Below are positions 10,895-21,609 of a stretch of DNA of 64,000 bases, one piece after another. Below the pieces are notes generated by a model. The model worked only from the letters and a program-made list of their open reading frames with translations, was not told the DNA's origin and made no database searches. How positions within the stretch are numbered: position 1 is the first letter of the stretch; every line of letters begins with the position of its first letter. Both the position numbers and the translations under genes were made by a program. This DNA is from Caenorhabditis elegans (lineage: Eukaryota > Nematoda > Chromadorea > Rhabditida > Rhabditidae): positions 3,472,001 through 3,536,000 of the forward strand of contig NC_003282.8 of NCBI RefSeq assembly GCF_000002985.6, in the 5' to 3' direction.

Positions 10895-12706
10895 ATGAAC
10901 GACACATATGAGGGCTCTAATACCACTAGTAGTTTTGTGGATTCAACAAGTTACGAAGTAAAGCTGGTATTTGTTGTAATTTTTGGAATCTACTTAATAA
11001 TCTATCCTTTTTACGTATATGCCTACAAAATCAACAGAGATCGGGATAAAAAGGTATTTTCTTTGAGTTTTATCTTTTTTGAGTTCCTATCATTTTTTCT
11101 AGGGCTTCCATGCATGCTGCAGCCTGCCTGCCTTGCGCCGCAGAAAGAACCACCTTTCACGCTATGTGGTGTTAACACGAAGCCTTTGACTTCTCGTCAT
11201 AGTGCAGAAATAAAGCAAAATGCCGGCGTGAGGCGGGCAAGTTGGAGGCATGCGTCAGGGCCTGAAACGGCGCCTGCCTCCCATGGAAGTCCTAATTTTT
11301 TTTCTAATTTGCTACATATAATTTTCTCAGATGTTGTTATTCCCGACTGTACAGCATTTTTACAAAATGGTCAAAGCTGAGTATATTTTGTTATTTTCTA
11401 TAGTAATCTACCATATATTGTTAGTTGCGTTTCCTGGAGGGTAACGTTTACAGTGTATTACAGGGGTGTGAGGCAAAATTTCCGAGTTTGTCGCACACAT
11501 CACAAATTTTAAACACGACTGAAACGATTGACTTTGTTTCGAAAATTCTAGTAAAATAACATAAAATTGAGGTATTTTTAATTTAATACAGGAAGACCAA
11601 ATGGATTCCCGCCGCGAGCCGCGAGCCGCGCCTGCTGTATAGTGCGGCGAGGAGCCCGAAAAGTGTCGGCCGCGGCGAAAAAACAACCTTTCGCAACATG
11701 TGTGACTTTTCGTCATTGTGCAGAAATGAGGCGAGGGTCAGGCAGATGGGAGGCAAGCGTGGCCTGAATCCGGCCTGCCTCCCAAGGAAGCCCTAGTGCT
11801 AAGAATTCAATAACTTTGATTCTCCAAATAATATCAAAAAATATCTCATATGTCCGAGTTTGACAAGCTCGGCAAATTTTGAAATTTTACGCACACCCCC
11901 GCTGTACAAGTTTCAAAGTTTCATGTTTCAACTTTCAGCACAGTTGTTCTATTTCCCTTATTTTTTCTAGTTTATGGTCTAGCGTGTGCCCTCTATGATT
12001 TGATCAAAGCATTTCATCTGATAACATTTCTTCTATCTTTTCAACGATGTCTTGTATTCTTTTTCCCTAATCTAGGAAAGCTTGTTGCAGTTTTCCAGAA
12101 GCAATTTTTTAAATATATTCGTTTATTTTATCTAATATGTTTTGGGACTGAATTGATAATGTATTTCTATAGTCCTACGATTTGGTCTAAATCAAGATGG
12201 ACAACGTTTGAATTGTACTCCGTTGTTAGTTAATTCCAAGTAACGACATTTTTAACGGAAATATGAACGTTCAGGCTAGCGCAATTGTTCTCTATATCAT
12301 GCAATTGTTGTCTACACTATTTTACATTCCAATACTAAGAAGCGCTCGAAGAAATCCGTATGTAACCTCTGGCCATTACTATTCGCTGCAGAAGTATATC
12401 TATTGGCAGACACTGACTTCGCTAATTCTTGAATCTGTAAGTTCATAGAAAATTTACTCTGAATAATTTAATTTTTTATCAAAGTTTACGATTATAATGT
12501 GCATTCTCATCTATTTATCTGGCCTATCCTTCAGTGAAATTATGCTTGCTATTGTGCTAGCGAATATTATCATAACTCCGTTAACTATTCAAGTATCTTA
12601 TCTGGGAAGTAAAAAGTGGATTGTATACCCGTCGGGGAATTTGAGCTTGAAGAACTTTATCAATGTAGTCTTCTCGATCAAGTGTTCTTCAACTGTCAGC
12701 CCATAA
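10895..12706 (+). CDS. srz family chemoreceptor (intact, 312 aa)
   Basis: Five exons: 10895-11053, 11331-11440, 11939-12224, 12275-12436, 12485-12706; all phases agree, 312 residues. Start MNDTYEGSNTTSS; exon 1 ends YAYKINRDRDKK. Exon 2 is MLLFPTVQHFYKMVK. Exon 3 has AFHLITFLLSFQRCLVFFFP. Exon 4 has NPYVTSGHYYSLQKYIYWQT. Exon 5 has ITPLTIQVSYLGSKKW and ends CSSTVSP. Introns 1 and 2 are enlarged by repeats (11102-11292 and 11461-11904), yet the exons stay open. Its closest relative in the window is the disrupted copy at 13316-15105 (near-identical exon 4); the gene at 32444 belongs to the same subgroup. Confidence 0.87.
11102..11292. repeat. MITE with GGCTTCC/GGAAGTCC ends
   Basis: Begins GGGCTTCCATGCATGC and ends CCATGGAAGTCC. 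The interior includes CAGCCTGCCTGCCTTGC and an inverse CGCCTGCCTCCCATGG. The same family occurs at 11590-11795, 16470-16697 and (split by a transposon) 26410-30112. It lies in intron 1 of an srz gene. Confidence 0.75.
11461..11904. mobile_element. hAT-type non-autonomous element with a nested MITE
   Basis: Starts CAGGGGTGTGAGGCAAA and ends GCACACCCCCGCTG. Its interior blocks (AATTGAG... and GCTAAGAATTCAATAACTTTG) match those of the 17336-17906 element, so it is the same family. A GGCTTCC-family MITE is inserted at about 11590-11795 (ends CCTCCCAAGGAAGCCC). The flanking target duplication is decayed. It lies in intron 2 of an intact srz gene. Confidence 0.7.
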
Positions 12707-12823
12707 CACTAACAGTACTGCATGTTGCAGATCGAACTACTAATTTTGTGATTGTTCATTTAAAGATGGAGTAGTGTGAATGGGGATTTTCTTTCAAAAT
12801 TCTCAAACTGATTCTAAATGACA

Positions 12824-13214
12824 AAATACCACAAAAGAAGAACGAAAAAAATCGATTAAGTTTGAAAAAATCGGTTGATTTTGGCGAATTTTCAATTGTG
12901 ACCAATCTCCTCATTTGAATTACCGCGCTTTTGTCCGCGCCACACTTCGTAGAAATGCATTTGCGCTATTTTCTTCATTCCCGACGTGCGACGTGAAATC
13001 GTGTTTTTTCCCCATTTTTTTTCTTTTTTTCCAAACAAAAAAGTCGTAGCGCGTCGGAAGTGAAGAAAATAGCGCGGATGTAAATTTGCGAAGTGCGGCT
13101 AGGACAAAAGCGCGCCTTTTCAAATGAGGAGATTAGTCAGAATCGAAAAATAGCGAAAGTCAACCAATTTTTTTGAAACCTAATGGTTTTTTTTTCGTTT
13201 TCTCCCGTGGTATT
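12824..13214. repeat. Large palindromic MITE, about 390 bp
   Basis: Begins AATACCACAAAAG and ends CGTGGTATTT. The arms pair over most of the length, for example CCAATCTCCTCATTTGAA against TTTCAAATGAGGAGATT, and GCGCTATTTTCTTCA against TGAAGAAAATAGCGC. Fills most of the spacer between two plus-strand srz copies. Confidence 0.8.
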
Positions 13215-13255
13215 TCCGTTTCTTGGCGCTTTTTCACGTGTTTGCGCCGATAAAA

Positions 13256-13261
13256 CAGGTG
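13256..13261. promoter_or_regulatory. CAGGTG E-box upstream of srz copy
   Basis: AAAACAGGTGATTAA, 55 bp upstream of the ATG at 13316. Confidence 0.5.
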
Positions 13262-13315
13262 ATTAATGTGTGGCTGTGTTTTAATAACTTTTCACATACA
13301 TACCAACATAAATCA

Positions 13316-15105
13316 ATGAACGACACAAATGATTTGGATGATTCGGATAGTACTTATCTCTATACTGCAAGTTTTGAAATTCTGATAGTGTTATTGTTTA
13401 TTTTTTCAATCTACGTTATCATCTATCCGTTCTATGTATATGCCTATAAAATCAATAGAGAAAGGGATAAGAAGGTATGTATGTTGGCGATTTATTTTGT
13501 ATTAAATTTTTAAATGCTCTCACACCTTCTTCAGATGTTACTGTTTCCGACTGTTCAACACTTCTACAAAATGATCCAGGTGTCGTATTCCATGACTTTC
13601 TCTTTTATCATTTACCTTGCATTGGCATTCTCATTTAAAGAAAAGTAGCGTTTTTGTAGTGCTAGTCTTGGGATGCGTTTCAAATTTCAGCATAATTTTC
13701 CGCAACATCTTCATCGTTCTATTTTTTTCTATCTATGGGCCTAGGGTTGGCCCTCTATAATTTGGTCAAGGCATTCCATCTAATAACGTTTCTGCTGGCA
13801 ACTCAACGATTTTTTTATTTATTTATTCATTATTTCTTGGCTTGAAAAATAAGAGCAAAATGAGGAATAAAAATGAGATGAGGTAAGAAATGTGAATGAT
13901 AAGGTGACCAGATTGGAACATGTCCGAGGTCAGATGATACAAATGATTTCCAAGAAAAGTTGATGAGAAAAAATAAATAAATAAATATGACATCATGTAC
14001 AAATGAGTGAGGAAATGAGATCATACATAAGATTCAAGAGGGAGGCAAGAAATGCGCTTGGAGAACGTATAGCCTGACACTGGCACCGGGAAATGTTTTG
14101 TTACTAAATTCCATATTGTAAGATGTGTGTGGAGAAAACTGTTGTTATTTGTTTTGCCTATTGCAGTCATTTGATATGGAAACCGGGGAGATTTGGAATT
14201 TTTAAGATAGAGGGCTAGATTTGGAAAATGATATTTGCCGGTTATTATGTTGTGGAATGTTTTCAATATAAGGAAGACTCGTCTGTGCTTCAAGGACTGC
14301 TGGTTTGACTGAATGAGGCGATGCTCATATGAATCGTATTGAGTTTTACATCTCTTGAAAACATTCCTAGAAAAGTAACGTAGGGGCTGCTCTAATTTTT
14401 TGGTCAGGGAAGCAGATTTAGGATGATAAATTTCAATTTCAAAAGATGTTTCGTATTCTTTTTCCCAAGCTTAGAAAAACGAGTTGCTGTCTTTCAAAAA
14501 CAATTTTTCATGCATATTTGGATTTTTTATCTAGTATTTTCGATTCCTGAAATGTCACTGTATTTTGCCAATTCAGATCATCCCCGATCGGAATGGACGA
14601 AATATGAGTTGTACTCCGTTGCACGTTGATTCAAAATTAGGTCTATAAATAAAAAATATCAACATTTAGGCAGTTGCATTAAGTTGCTATGTTCTGCAAA
14701 TGCTATCAACATTATTATACATTGTAATCATGAAAAGGGCTAGAAGAAATCCGTATGTAACCTCTGGTCATTACTATTCGCTGCAGAAGTACATCTATTG
14801 GCAGACACTGACTACTCTGATATTTGAAGCTGTAAGTTGATACAGTTGAAAGTTTAAGTTTTAATTTTGCGATTTTATTTCAGTTTACGATGATTTTTTC
14901 TATTCTACAAGTTTTCATAGGGTCTTCCTTTAGTGACATATTTATTATTACTGCAATTACAAACACAGTTATAACTCCATTGACTATTCAAATTTCGTAT
15001 CTGGGAACTAAAAAATGGTTTATATACCCGTCGGCTAATTTTAGCTTAAAGAATTTTATCAAAGTAGTTTTCTCGATCAAGTGTTCTTCAACGGTCCGCC
15101 CCTGA
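13316..15105 (+). pseudogene. srz chemoreceptor pseudogene, split by a LINE
   Basis: Paralogue of the 10895 gene. Exon 1 (13316-13474, ending YKINRERDKK), exon 2 (13535-13644), exon 4 (14670-14831) and exon 5 (14884-15105, ending CSSTVRP) are intact. Exon 3 is damaged twice. A run of seven Ts near 13723 shifts the frame relative to the paralogue. Then, just after ATQRF, about 600 bp of LINE-derived sequence (13811-14425) separates it from the rest, which resumes as RCFVFFFPSLEKRVAVFQ. The exon 3 donor is GC rather than GT. This cannot make a full receptor. Confidence 0.85.
13811..14425 (-). mobile_element. 5'-truncated LINE (non-LTR retrotransposon) 3' end
   Basis: Inserted in exon 3 of the srz pseudogene in reverse orientation. 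On the minus strand, 14293-14021 reads as a typical reverse-transcriptase C-terminus: RRVFLILKTFHNIITGKYHF, later FLHTHLTIWNLVTKHFPVPV. It is followed by a short 3' region and a tail of ATAAATAAATAAAAAAA at 13827-13811. The tail and 5' truncation fit LINE insertion; the CR1/Sam-like assignment is inference. The open frames are short and broken. Confidence 0.65.
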
Positions 15106-15596
15106 CACTACTCCACCTAATAAATTTTTGATTGTTCATATTTTTGGCTCAATCTTTTTGCTTACAATTAATAAAATATATGAATCTAGTGATACCATCT
15201 ATTTTTCTCAGCTTATGTGCATGGGTCTCGCCACGCAAACAATAAGTTACAACAGCTGCTGGACTAAATGATCGTTCTTAGACTTGTATAGACCGAAGGC
15301 CTGCTGAATGGATCAAATGGATCGGGATACTTTTAGAACACGTGCAAGTTTCCTTCCGACACTCGAGTAGTACAGACAAAAACTGTTGTGCGTGTTCCGG
15401 GACCGACAGCGAAGGGAAGCTTATTTTATCAGGCCTTGTAGGCCATGTTGCAGTCCGCAAACATCACATCCCCAAGCACTGTGACGACAGCAAGAAAGGC
15501 GTGAAAAGGGTTTAACAGCATGTATAAAAACACTGCAGCTGATTATATCTTTCCATTTGGTTATAGTCTTTGTTTACTACACAACTTAAAATTCAG
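15106..15596. other. Spacer with an unassigned GC-rich coding-like fragment
   Basis: After the pseudogene, 15282-15512 (+) is free of stops for 77 codons and clearly richer in GC than its surroundings. It lacks an ATG. It encodes DRRPAEWIKWIGILLEHVQ, then CCACSGTDSEGKL, then HVAVRKHHIPKHC, a Cys/His pattern that could be a zinc-binding module. No family recognised. It sits where exon 1 of the following srz copy should be. Confidence 0.45.
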
Positions 15597-16380
15597 ACAC
15601 TTTTATTCCCAACAGTCAATCACTTTTATGAGATGGTAAAATTTACCTACTACTTGTTTGTCGTATCGATAATGTGTATAGTTTTGACTTATTGTACTAC
15701 TATTGAATACGGGTACACTTGCTTTATTTTTAAACACATGATTGTGTATTTTAGGATACTTTTCCACATTATTATGCTTATTTTGATATACTTCATACTG
15801 TGTACATTATACCTTTGCACAGAAGCATTTCACTTTCTAACATTCCTACTGGCTGCCCAACGCTGTCTAATTTTCTTTTTTCCAAGTTCTGAGAAGCATG
15901 TGGTTTTGTTTCAAAAACGTTTGTTCAAGTATATCTGGCAGGTGTATTCTTTCTGCTTCGTTAAAGAGATCGTGCTTCTTCTAATTTTCTGCTCAAACCG
16001 TAAAAACCATCCTATTAATTTTGAAATGTATTCTCTGGTTTGTGTAAACTTTGTTAAAGATATTATGGGAAGTGATTTCAGGTAGTTATTGCGTTATTCT
16101 ATGCGTTATTATTTCTTTCAACAGCATTTTATATTCCAATTATTTTCAATGCTCGGAGAATGTTCTCAGCTCAAAGCTGTGCAATGCAAAAGTACATTTA
16201 TACACAGACCCTAACAGTGTTTATATGCAAATCGGTATGTTAGATTTTTGCTGGGATTCAGGTACACTGCCTGGTGGTACTCCCACTGGGCTATAACTTG
16301 AACCACATCCTAGCTGGGGACTGTGGCCGATAATTCAGTAGTGGATTGCTCTACTTCCCAATAGAGACTGGGTGAACCTA

Positions 16381-16451
16381 GGGGTGAGGCCGGACTTGAA
16401 CTCGTGACCTCCAGATTGGTAGCAGCCATCACTACCGACTGACCTGAGCTT
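16381..16451 (-). repeat. tRNA-derived (SINE-like) sequence
   Basis: On the minus strand GGTCAGTCGGTAGTGATGG resembles a polymerase III A box, and CGAGTTCAAGTCCGG a B box, about 30 nt apart, with a tRNA-like T arm. No proper acceptor stem closes, so it is a pseudo-tRNA or SINE head rather than a tRNA gene. Intron 4 of an srz copy. Confidence 0.5.
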
Positions 16452-16469
16452 ATTATTACTTTAACATAC

Positions 16470-16697
16470 GGCTTCCATGGCAGGCAGACGGGGTTTCAGG
16501 GCATCATGTCTGCCTGAATCCTGTGCGCCTCACGAAGACGTTTTGCTTCTTGTTTGCATTTTGACGTGAATTTACACATTTTTATTTTCTCATTTTTATC
16601 AAATTGATGAATAGCAAATTAAGAATAAGGCGCGGATTGAGGCAAGAGAAAAGTGGAGGTCGCCTTAAGGTCAGGCAGGCATGTCCTACATGGTAGC
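16470..16697. repeat. GGCTTCC-family MITE
   Basis: Starts GGCTTCCATGGCAGGCAGAC. Its middle (TTTTGACGTGAATTTACACA ... AATTAAGAATAAGG) is the reverse complement of 29965-30050, the right half of the MITE that hosts the Tc4-like element. That match shows what the uninterrupted repeat looks like. Confidence 0.75.
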
Positions 16698-17197
16698 TCT
16701 ACTTTAACACCTTATTTGAAAGGCAAAACATTCAGCAATACCTTGAAAACCCTGTGTCAAAAAATATGTTAACTTTGATAGTCCATAAGTTTGAGCTGAA
16801 TGATCTCCAGGCCTATTTATGTCCATTACTAAATAATAGGTTAATATTAATATTTCAGATAGCCTTATCAATTTTCATATACCTAATCACTTTTGGCACG
16901 TATCCACCATCTAGTTATGCTGTTCTCATTGTAGCAACAGACATTGTCACAACTCCTCTAATAGTCCAAATATCGTATTTGGGAAGTAACCGTTGGAAAT
17001 TGAAACCTAAAGCAAAATTTTCGTTGAGCAGAGTTTTGAGAGTGCTGTGTGATGTCAAGAAGCCTTCGGTTATTGCGCCTAAATTTTGAATTTTGATTCA
17101 AATTTTATATAAATTTTTAATAAAACGGTCTAACTGAATAGATGTGAATTGATTTATCAAACTCTGCAAATGGCAGTGGTGATGTTTTACAAAAGAA

Positions 17198-17203
17198 CAG
17201 GTG
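17198..17203. promoter_or_regulatory. CAGGTG E-box before truncated srz copy
   Basis: GAACAGGTGAAGTT, about 80 bp upstream of the first surviving exon at 17281. It suggests that a promoter was kept while exons 1-2 were lost. Confidence 0.45.
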
Positions 17204-17335
17204 AAGTTCGAGTTTGAGCTCTCGGACAAATCAGAGTTTTTTGAGAATATTTTTTAACTTGATTATACTTTCAATTTTAGACGTTTCAAAGTGTTCATCG
17301 CCCTTTTAGCAGCTTCTATAATATACATTCTATAC

Positions 17336-17906
17336 CAGGGGTGTGCGGCAAATTTGGCGATTTGCCGAAAATTGCCGACTTGCCGAGCTCGGCAAATTTG
17401 CCGAATTCGGCAAATTTGAAAAAACCAGCATTTGCCGATTTGCCGAGCACGGCAAATTTCAAAAAAGTAGATTTGCCGAATTTGCCGAGCTCGGCAAATT
17501 TCGAAATTTGCCGCACACGTCAAAAATTTTACAGTACAATTTTGACTAAAATTATTGATTTTTTCGCCAAAAATTTAGTAAAATTACACAAAATTGAGTT
17601 AGTTTTATGCTTAAGCAGACATACTACACGGAACTAATTCAGAAACCAGATGTGTGTTAAGAATTCGGTAGTTTTGGTGTTCCGAAAAACATCAAAAATT
17701 ATCAAAATTTTCCGAGTTTGTTAAGCACGGCAAATTTGCCGAATTTGCCGAATTTGCCGAGCTCGGCAAATTTGCCGAATTTGCCGTGCTCGGCAAATAT
17801 TGAAAAAAGAGATTTGCCGAATTTGCCGAGCTCGGCAAATTTTGAAAAACCAGCAATTGCCGATTTGCCGAGCTCGGCAATTTTTTCCATTTGCCGCACA
17901 CCCCTG
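17336..17906. mobile_element. hAT-type non-autonomous element, 571 bp, perfect 8-bp target duplication
   Basis: Starts CAGGGGTGTGCGGCAAAT and ends with its inverse (TTTGCCGCACACCCCTG). It is flanked on both sides by TTCTATAC (17328-17335 and 17907-17914). Removing the element plus one TTCTATAC restores exon 3 of the host srz gene in frame. The arms consist of CGGCAAATTTGCCGAGCTCGG-type repeats around a short unique middle. No transposase. Confidence 0.92.
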
Positions 17907-18511
17907 TTCTATACCTTTGCACAGAAGTATTCCATTTTATAACATTCCTTCTCGCGGCTCAACGCTTCCTTGTTTTCTATTTCCCAAACACCGAGAGGAG
18001 TATTGCCATTGTTCAAAAATTTATGACTAAATATGTTTGGTTTTTATATTTAGTATGTATTACCAAAGAAATTACGCTCATGTACGTTGTCCGCCCACAA
18101 GCAAAGTGCGAAAGGTCTGGTCCTTATGAACCTTGTCATTACACCTACACGATGTCAGCATTTGGTTTCTATACTGTGGTTTGAATGACACTTTTTATTT
18201 TTTTATTTTTCAAACATGAAATTAAAATTATAGGGATTCATTTTGTTCTTCCAAGCGTTGTTATTTCTTTCTATACCTTTCTATATCCCAATAATGATCA
18301 GTGTTTGAAAAATATCGTCCTCTCAATACTGTAAAGTGCAAAACTACATTCATTGGCAAACACTAACGATCTTTGTTTGCAAATCGGTATGGAAAATCGC
18401 TATAACAATAACCCTTCTTATAACTGAGCTTTTCAGATGGCTATAGCCCTCGTCATCTCCAATCACACCTTTGGTTCTCTTTCGATACATGCATATACAA
18501 CGCTTATATCA

Positions 18512-19371
18512 GGTCTCCAAATAAGTTCCTGGTCAAAAATCATAACTTTGTTCGCTGCGTATCGATTTTTATGAAACTTTGGGAATTTACGTTATCATCC
18601 ATGATCTTTCATGTGACAGTAGTCACAAAATTTTTTGATCATCCGAAGAGCACTAACTCCGAGCCAATTTTTTCAGGCATTTTTCTGATCTCGCTTCTTT
18701 TCAGCTTTCAATCGAGCTTTGTGTGGGGATTTTGCTTTGTTCAGAATACATTATTAGAAAACAACAAAAGTTTGGAAAAAAATCTTCAAAAAATTTTTTG
18801 TCGAAAATTCTAGATTTTTCCTACAAAAATGATATAACCAAGTGTAAACTATTTTTACACATACAAAACATATCAATTTAGTTCGATACACTAAAATGAT
18901 AGTAGAAAATATAATTTTTTCGGATAATTTTTTAGTTTTTTGAATATTTCTTGAGATTCAAATTTCAAACTCAAATGATTTGTATGTGTAAAAATAGTTT
19001 ACACTTGGTTACATCATTTTTGTAGAAAAAATCTAGAATTTTCGACAAAAATTTTATTGAAGATTTTTTGACGACCAACCAAAAAAAAAATTTTTGGACG
19101 GATTTTTTTCTAAACTTTTGTTGTTTTCTAATAATGTATTCTAAACAAAGCAAAATCCGCACACAAAGCTTAATTCAAAGCTGAAAAGAACCGAGATCAG
19201 AAAAATGCCTGAAAAAATTGGCTCCGAGTTAGGGCACTTAGGGTGGTTAAAAAATTTTGTGACTATTGTCAAATGAAAGATCATGGTTGATAACATAAAT
19301 TCCCAAAGTTTCATAAAAATCGTTACACAGTGAACAAAGTTATCAATTTTGACCCGGAACTTATTTGGAGA
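18512..19371. mobile_element. Palindromic MITE, about 860 bp
   Basis: Ends GTCTCCAAATAAGTTCC and GGAACTTATTTGGAGAC. The arms of more than 300 bp pair almost throughout (e.g. GATCTTTCATGTGACAGTAG against TATTGTCAAATGAAAGATC). Inserted in the last exon of the srz pseudogene. No clear target duplication seen. ORFs inside it on opposite strands are mirror images of the same arm. Confidence 0.85.
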
Positions 19372-19654
19372 CCTAATAGTAGCTTTGGACATTGTAACGA
19401 CTCCTTTAACTGTACAACTATCCTATTTGGGGAGTAATGGGGTTTCATTGAGGATAATCTTCAGAGAGTTGTTTGGTGGTGAAGGATCTTCAACTATTGC
19501 ACCACAACTTGCTCACTAGTTAGTATTTTATCCAACATCAGAGATTTGATATCTTCAATTGTGGAATAGAAAAATAATCTCAATTTTTTTTAATAGAATA
19601 AATAAATGTTTAACTTTATTTTTCGATTTATCAAAAGTGGTAATTTTGCAAGAA

Positions 19655-19683
19655 CAGGTGAGGTAGTCAGAAGAGAACAGGTG
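19655..19683. promoter_or_regulatory. Two CAGGTG E-boxes upstream of srz gene
   Basis: AGAACAGGTGAGG at 19655-19660 and GAACAGGTGAAGTT at 19678-19683, respectively 117 and 94 bp upstream of the ATG at 19777. The sequence around the second is nearly identical to that at 17198 and 21542. Confidence 0.55.
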
Positions 19684-19776
19684 AAGTTTTGGCTCAAGAT
19701 AACTGAAAATCCCGAATTTTCAAGAATAATTCTCGCTCCACCACTTTTGTGCAAGTGAACAACTTGAAGAAACACA

Positions 19777-21216
19777 ATGAACATTTCCGGACTGCTCGAC
19801 GACTCCGAGTTTACTGAACAAGCTACCTTAACCGCGGTTCGCGGGCTTGTAGCAATATTTTATTTTCTGATGTTACTTTATTTGGTTATATATCCATTTT
19901 ATGTGTATAACTTTAAATTGAATAGAAGGAAAGATAAAAATGTTTGTTAGAGTACTTTACCTAAAGTTTACAATGTTTCATATTCAGGCATTGCTATTCC
20001 CAACAGTTAATCACTTTTATCACATGGTGAACATCTCGTACTCCTTGTTTGTCCTCTTGATTACTGTTATATGTTTAGCGGGTGTTGCCTATTATCATCT
20101 CGGGTATGGTAATTTTTTTGGAGGGCCAACAAACAAGTAGTGCTTCTGCACAAGACTTCAAAAGCTAAAACAAATCAAAAACCCTTAAATTAAACTTCGG
20201 AGTTCTAAATAAAGCAACCGTTTTTGAAATAAGAAATTTACAATCAGGGTATGTGAAATTCAGCCATTGTTTAGGTATCCAAAAAATTCGTTCACGGGGT
20301 TTACTATTGTAAAATGTAATAATTGTAAAATTTTGATAGTCTCATTTAATTTTTACCATTTTTGTGTTTCTAGGTTTGAATAAGATCACATGAAAACCTT
20401 AGTTAAAATAATTCCCTTTTCAGCTTTGTTAGATCACTCCCGGAACAACTCACTTTTGTCATTCTGGTCACTTTTATAATATTCGCACAGTACCTTTGTG
20501 CAGAAGCATTTCACCTTACAATCTTCCTCCTCGCTGCTCAACGACTTCTAGTCTTCTTTTTCCCGCACACTGAAAAGCAAGTGGCCCGGTTTCAAAAATT
20601 AATGGCTAAACATATCTGGTATTTATATCTAGTGTGTTTTATCAAGGAGCTAGCACTCGCTATTATCTTTTGCACTACAATCAGCACTGAATTTCTTGGA
20701 ATTGAAGGGAACCCCTTTGGCTATTATACAATGGTTTGAGGAAAACTTTAGAAAACAACTTATGATAGTACATTTTCCAGGGGTTTGTAGCATTGTTTTA
20801 TGTATTGTTATTCCTGTCTACAGCGTTTTACATTCCAATTATGATCAGAACTCGAAAATTTGCTTCTATTCAAAACTGTGTAGTGAACAATTACATTCAC
20901 TGGCAGACACTAACAGTTTTCATTTGCAAATCGGTATTCTTTTTTGCACAGCATTTCTTAATGTTATTTTTTTTAGATAGCCATCGTCCTTTTTGTTTAC
21001 AACAACACATACGGCACATTTTCTACGGGAAAGTACACATTTTGCATAGCATGCTCAGATATTGTTACAACACCTCTTATTGTACAAATTTCGTATTTGG
21101 GAAGTAATGGATGTATTGCACAACCGTCTGCGTCATTCAAGTGGAAAAAGTTCTTTAGAGTGCTTTTCAATTTTGAGGAGTCCCCAGTTGTTGAGCCACA
21201 GCGAGAATATTACTAA
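19777..21216 (+). CDS. srz family chemoreceptor (intact, 327 aa)
   Basis: Exons 19777-19941, 19988-20103, 20424-20733, 20781-20933, 20977-21216; phases agree, 327 residues. Start MNISGLLDDSEFTEQ; exon 1 ends FKLNRRKDKN. Exon 2 has ALLFPTVNHFYHMVN. Exon 3 has YLCAEAFHLTIFLLAAQRLL. Exon 4 has AFYIPIMIRTRKF and NNYIHWQTLTVFICKS. Exon 5 has CSDIVTTPLIVQISYLGSNG and ends QREYY. It forms a subgroup with the 15597, 17281 and 21610 copies, all with exon 4 of 153 nt instead of 162 nt. Confidence 0.88.
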
Positions 21217-21541
21217 AAACTTAATGTAATGTGTTGAATAAATATTTATTTCTCGGTGATTACGAAGGTTTTCAACATTAGCGAAAACCAAACCAGTACC
21301 ATAAAAACTGTACTCCGGTATTTCTTCAAAACTGGCTGTGTTCCCGGCATAGTAATCCGAATCTCTTCCTACTTTTCCTTATTAGTAATTAGAATCTCTT
21401 CCTACTTTTCCTTATTAGCTTTGGCGCATGCACGGAATCCTTAAACAGTTATATTTTTTGACGCAAAGGAACATCAATGATCAGGCTTGCAGGAAAATGT
21501 GACCCTACTTCAGCTGCCAAAAATTTAGCGTGACGTTGTTG

Positions 21542-21547
21542 CAGGTG
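21542..21547. promoter_or_regulatory. CAGGTG E-box upstream of srz gene
   Basis: TTGCAGGTGAAGTTC, 63 bp upstream of the ATG at 21610. Confidence 0.5.
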
Positions 21548-21609
21548 AAGTTCAACTTCCTAAATTCAATTAAAATTCTTTTTTTTTCACTTACAATCAG
21601 AAAAACTTA

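Larger units (their letters stand above)
15597..17089 (+). pseudogene. srz chemoreceptor copy lacking exon 1
   Basis: Exons 2-5 are intact and in phase: 15597-15712 (TLLFPTVNHFYEMVKFTYY), 15755-16037 (AFHFLTFLLAAQRCLIFFFP), 16082-16234 (AFYIPIIFNARRMFSAQS), 16859-17089 (TTPLIVQISYLGSNRWK, ends VIAPKF). No exon 1 with TM1 and the NR.RDKK junction is found upstream; that place holds the unassigned fragment at 15.3 kb. Intron 4 is enlarged by a tRNA-like repeat and a MITE. Probably 5'-truncated, though a distant or unusual first exon cannot be excluded. Confidence 0.65.
17281..19519 (+). pseudogene. srz pseudogene with two transposon insertions
   Basis: Only exons 3-5 remain. Exon 3 starts at 17281 (FKVFIALLAASIIYI), is cut at 17335 by a hAT-type element, and resumes at 17915 as YLCTEVFHFITFLLAAQRF, ending near 18178. 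Exon 4 (about 18234-18387) has an in-frame TGA where relatives have a codon after MISV. Exon 5 starts after TTTTCAG near 18437 (MAIALVISNHTFGS), is split by an 0.86-kb palindromic element, and resumes near 19379 as ALDIVTTPLTVQLSYLGSNG, ending at the stop at 19517-19519. Exons 1-2 are missing. Clearly dead. Confidence 0.9.

Noticed and set aside
17263-17942. Several overlapping ORFs rich in ICRARQ, SSANL and AELGKF repeats
   Set aside because: Translations of CGGCAAATTTGCCGAG repeats inside a hAT-type element; the same occurs at 245-570 and 8840-9142.
18571-19392. ORFs on both strands with similar proteins (LWEFTLSSMIFHVTVV and LWEFMLSTMIFHLTIV)
   Set aside because: They are the two arms of one palindromic MITE read on opposite strands, not a pair of genes.
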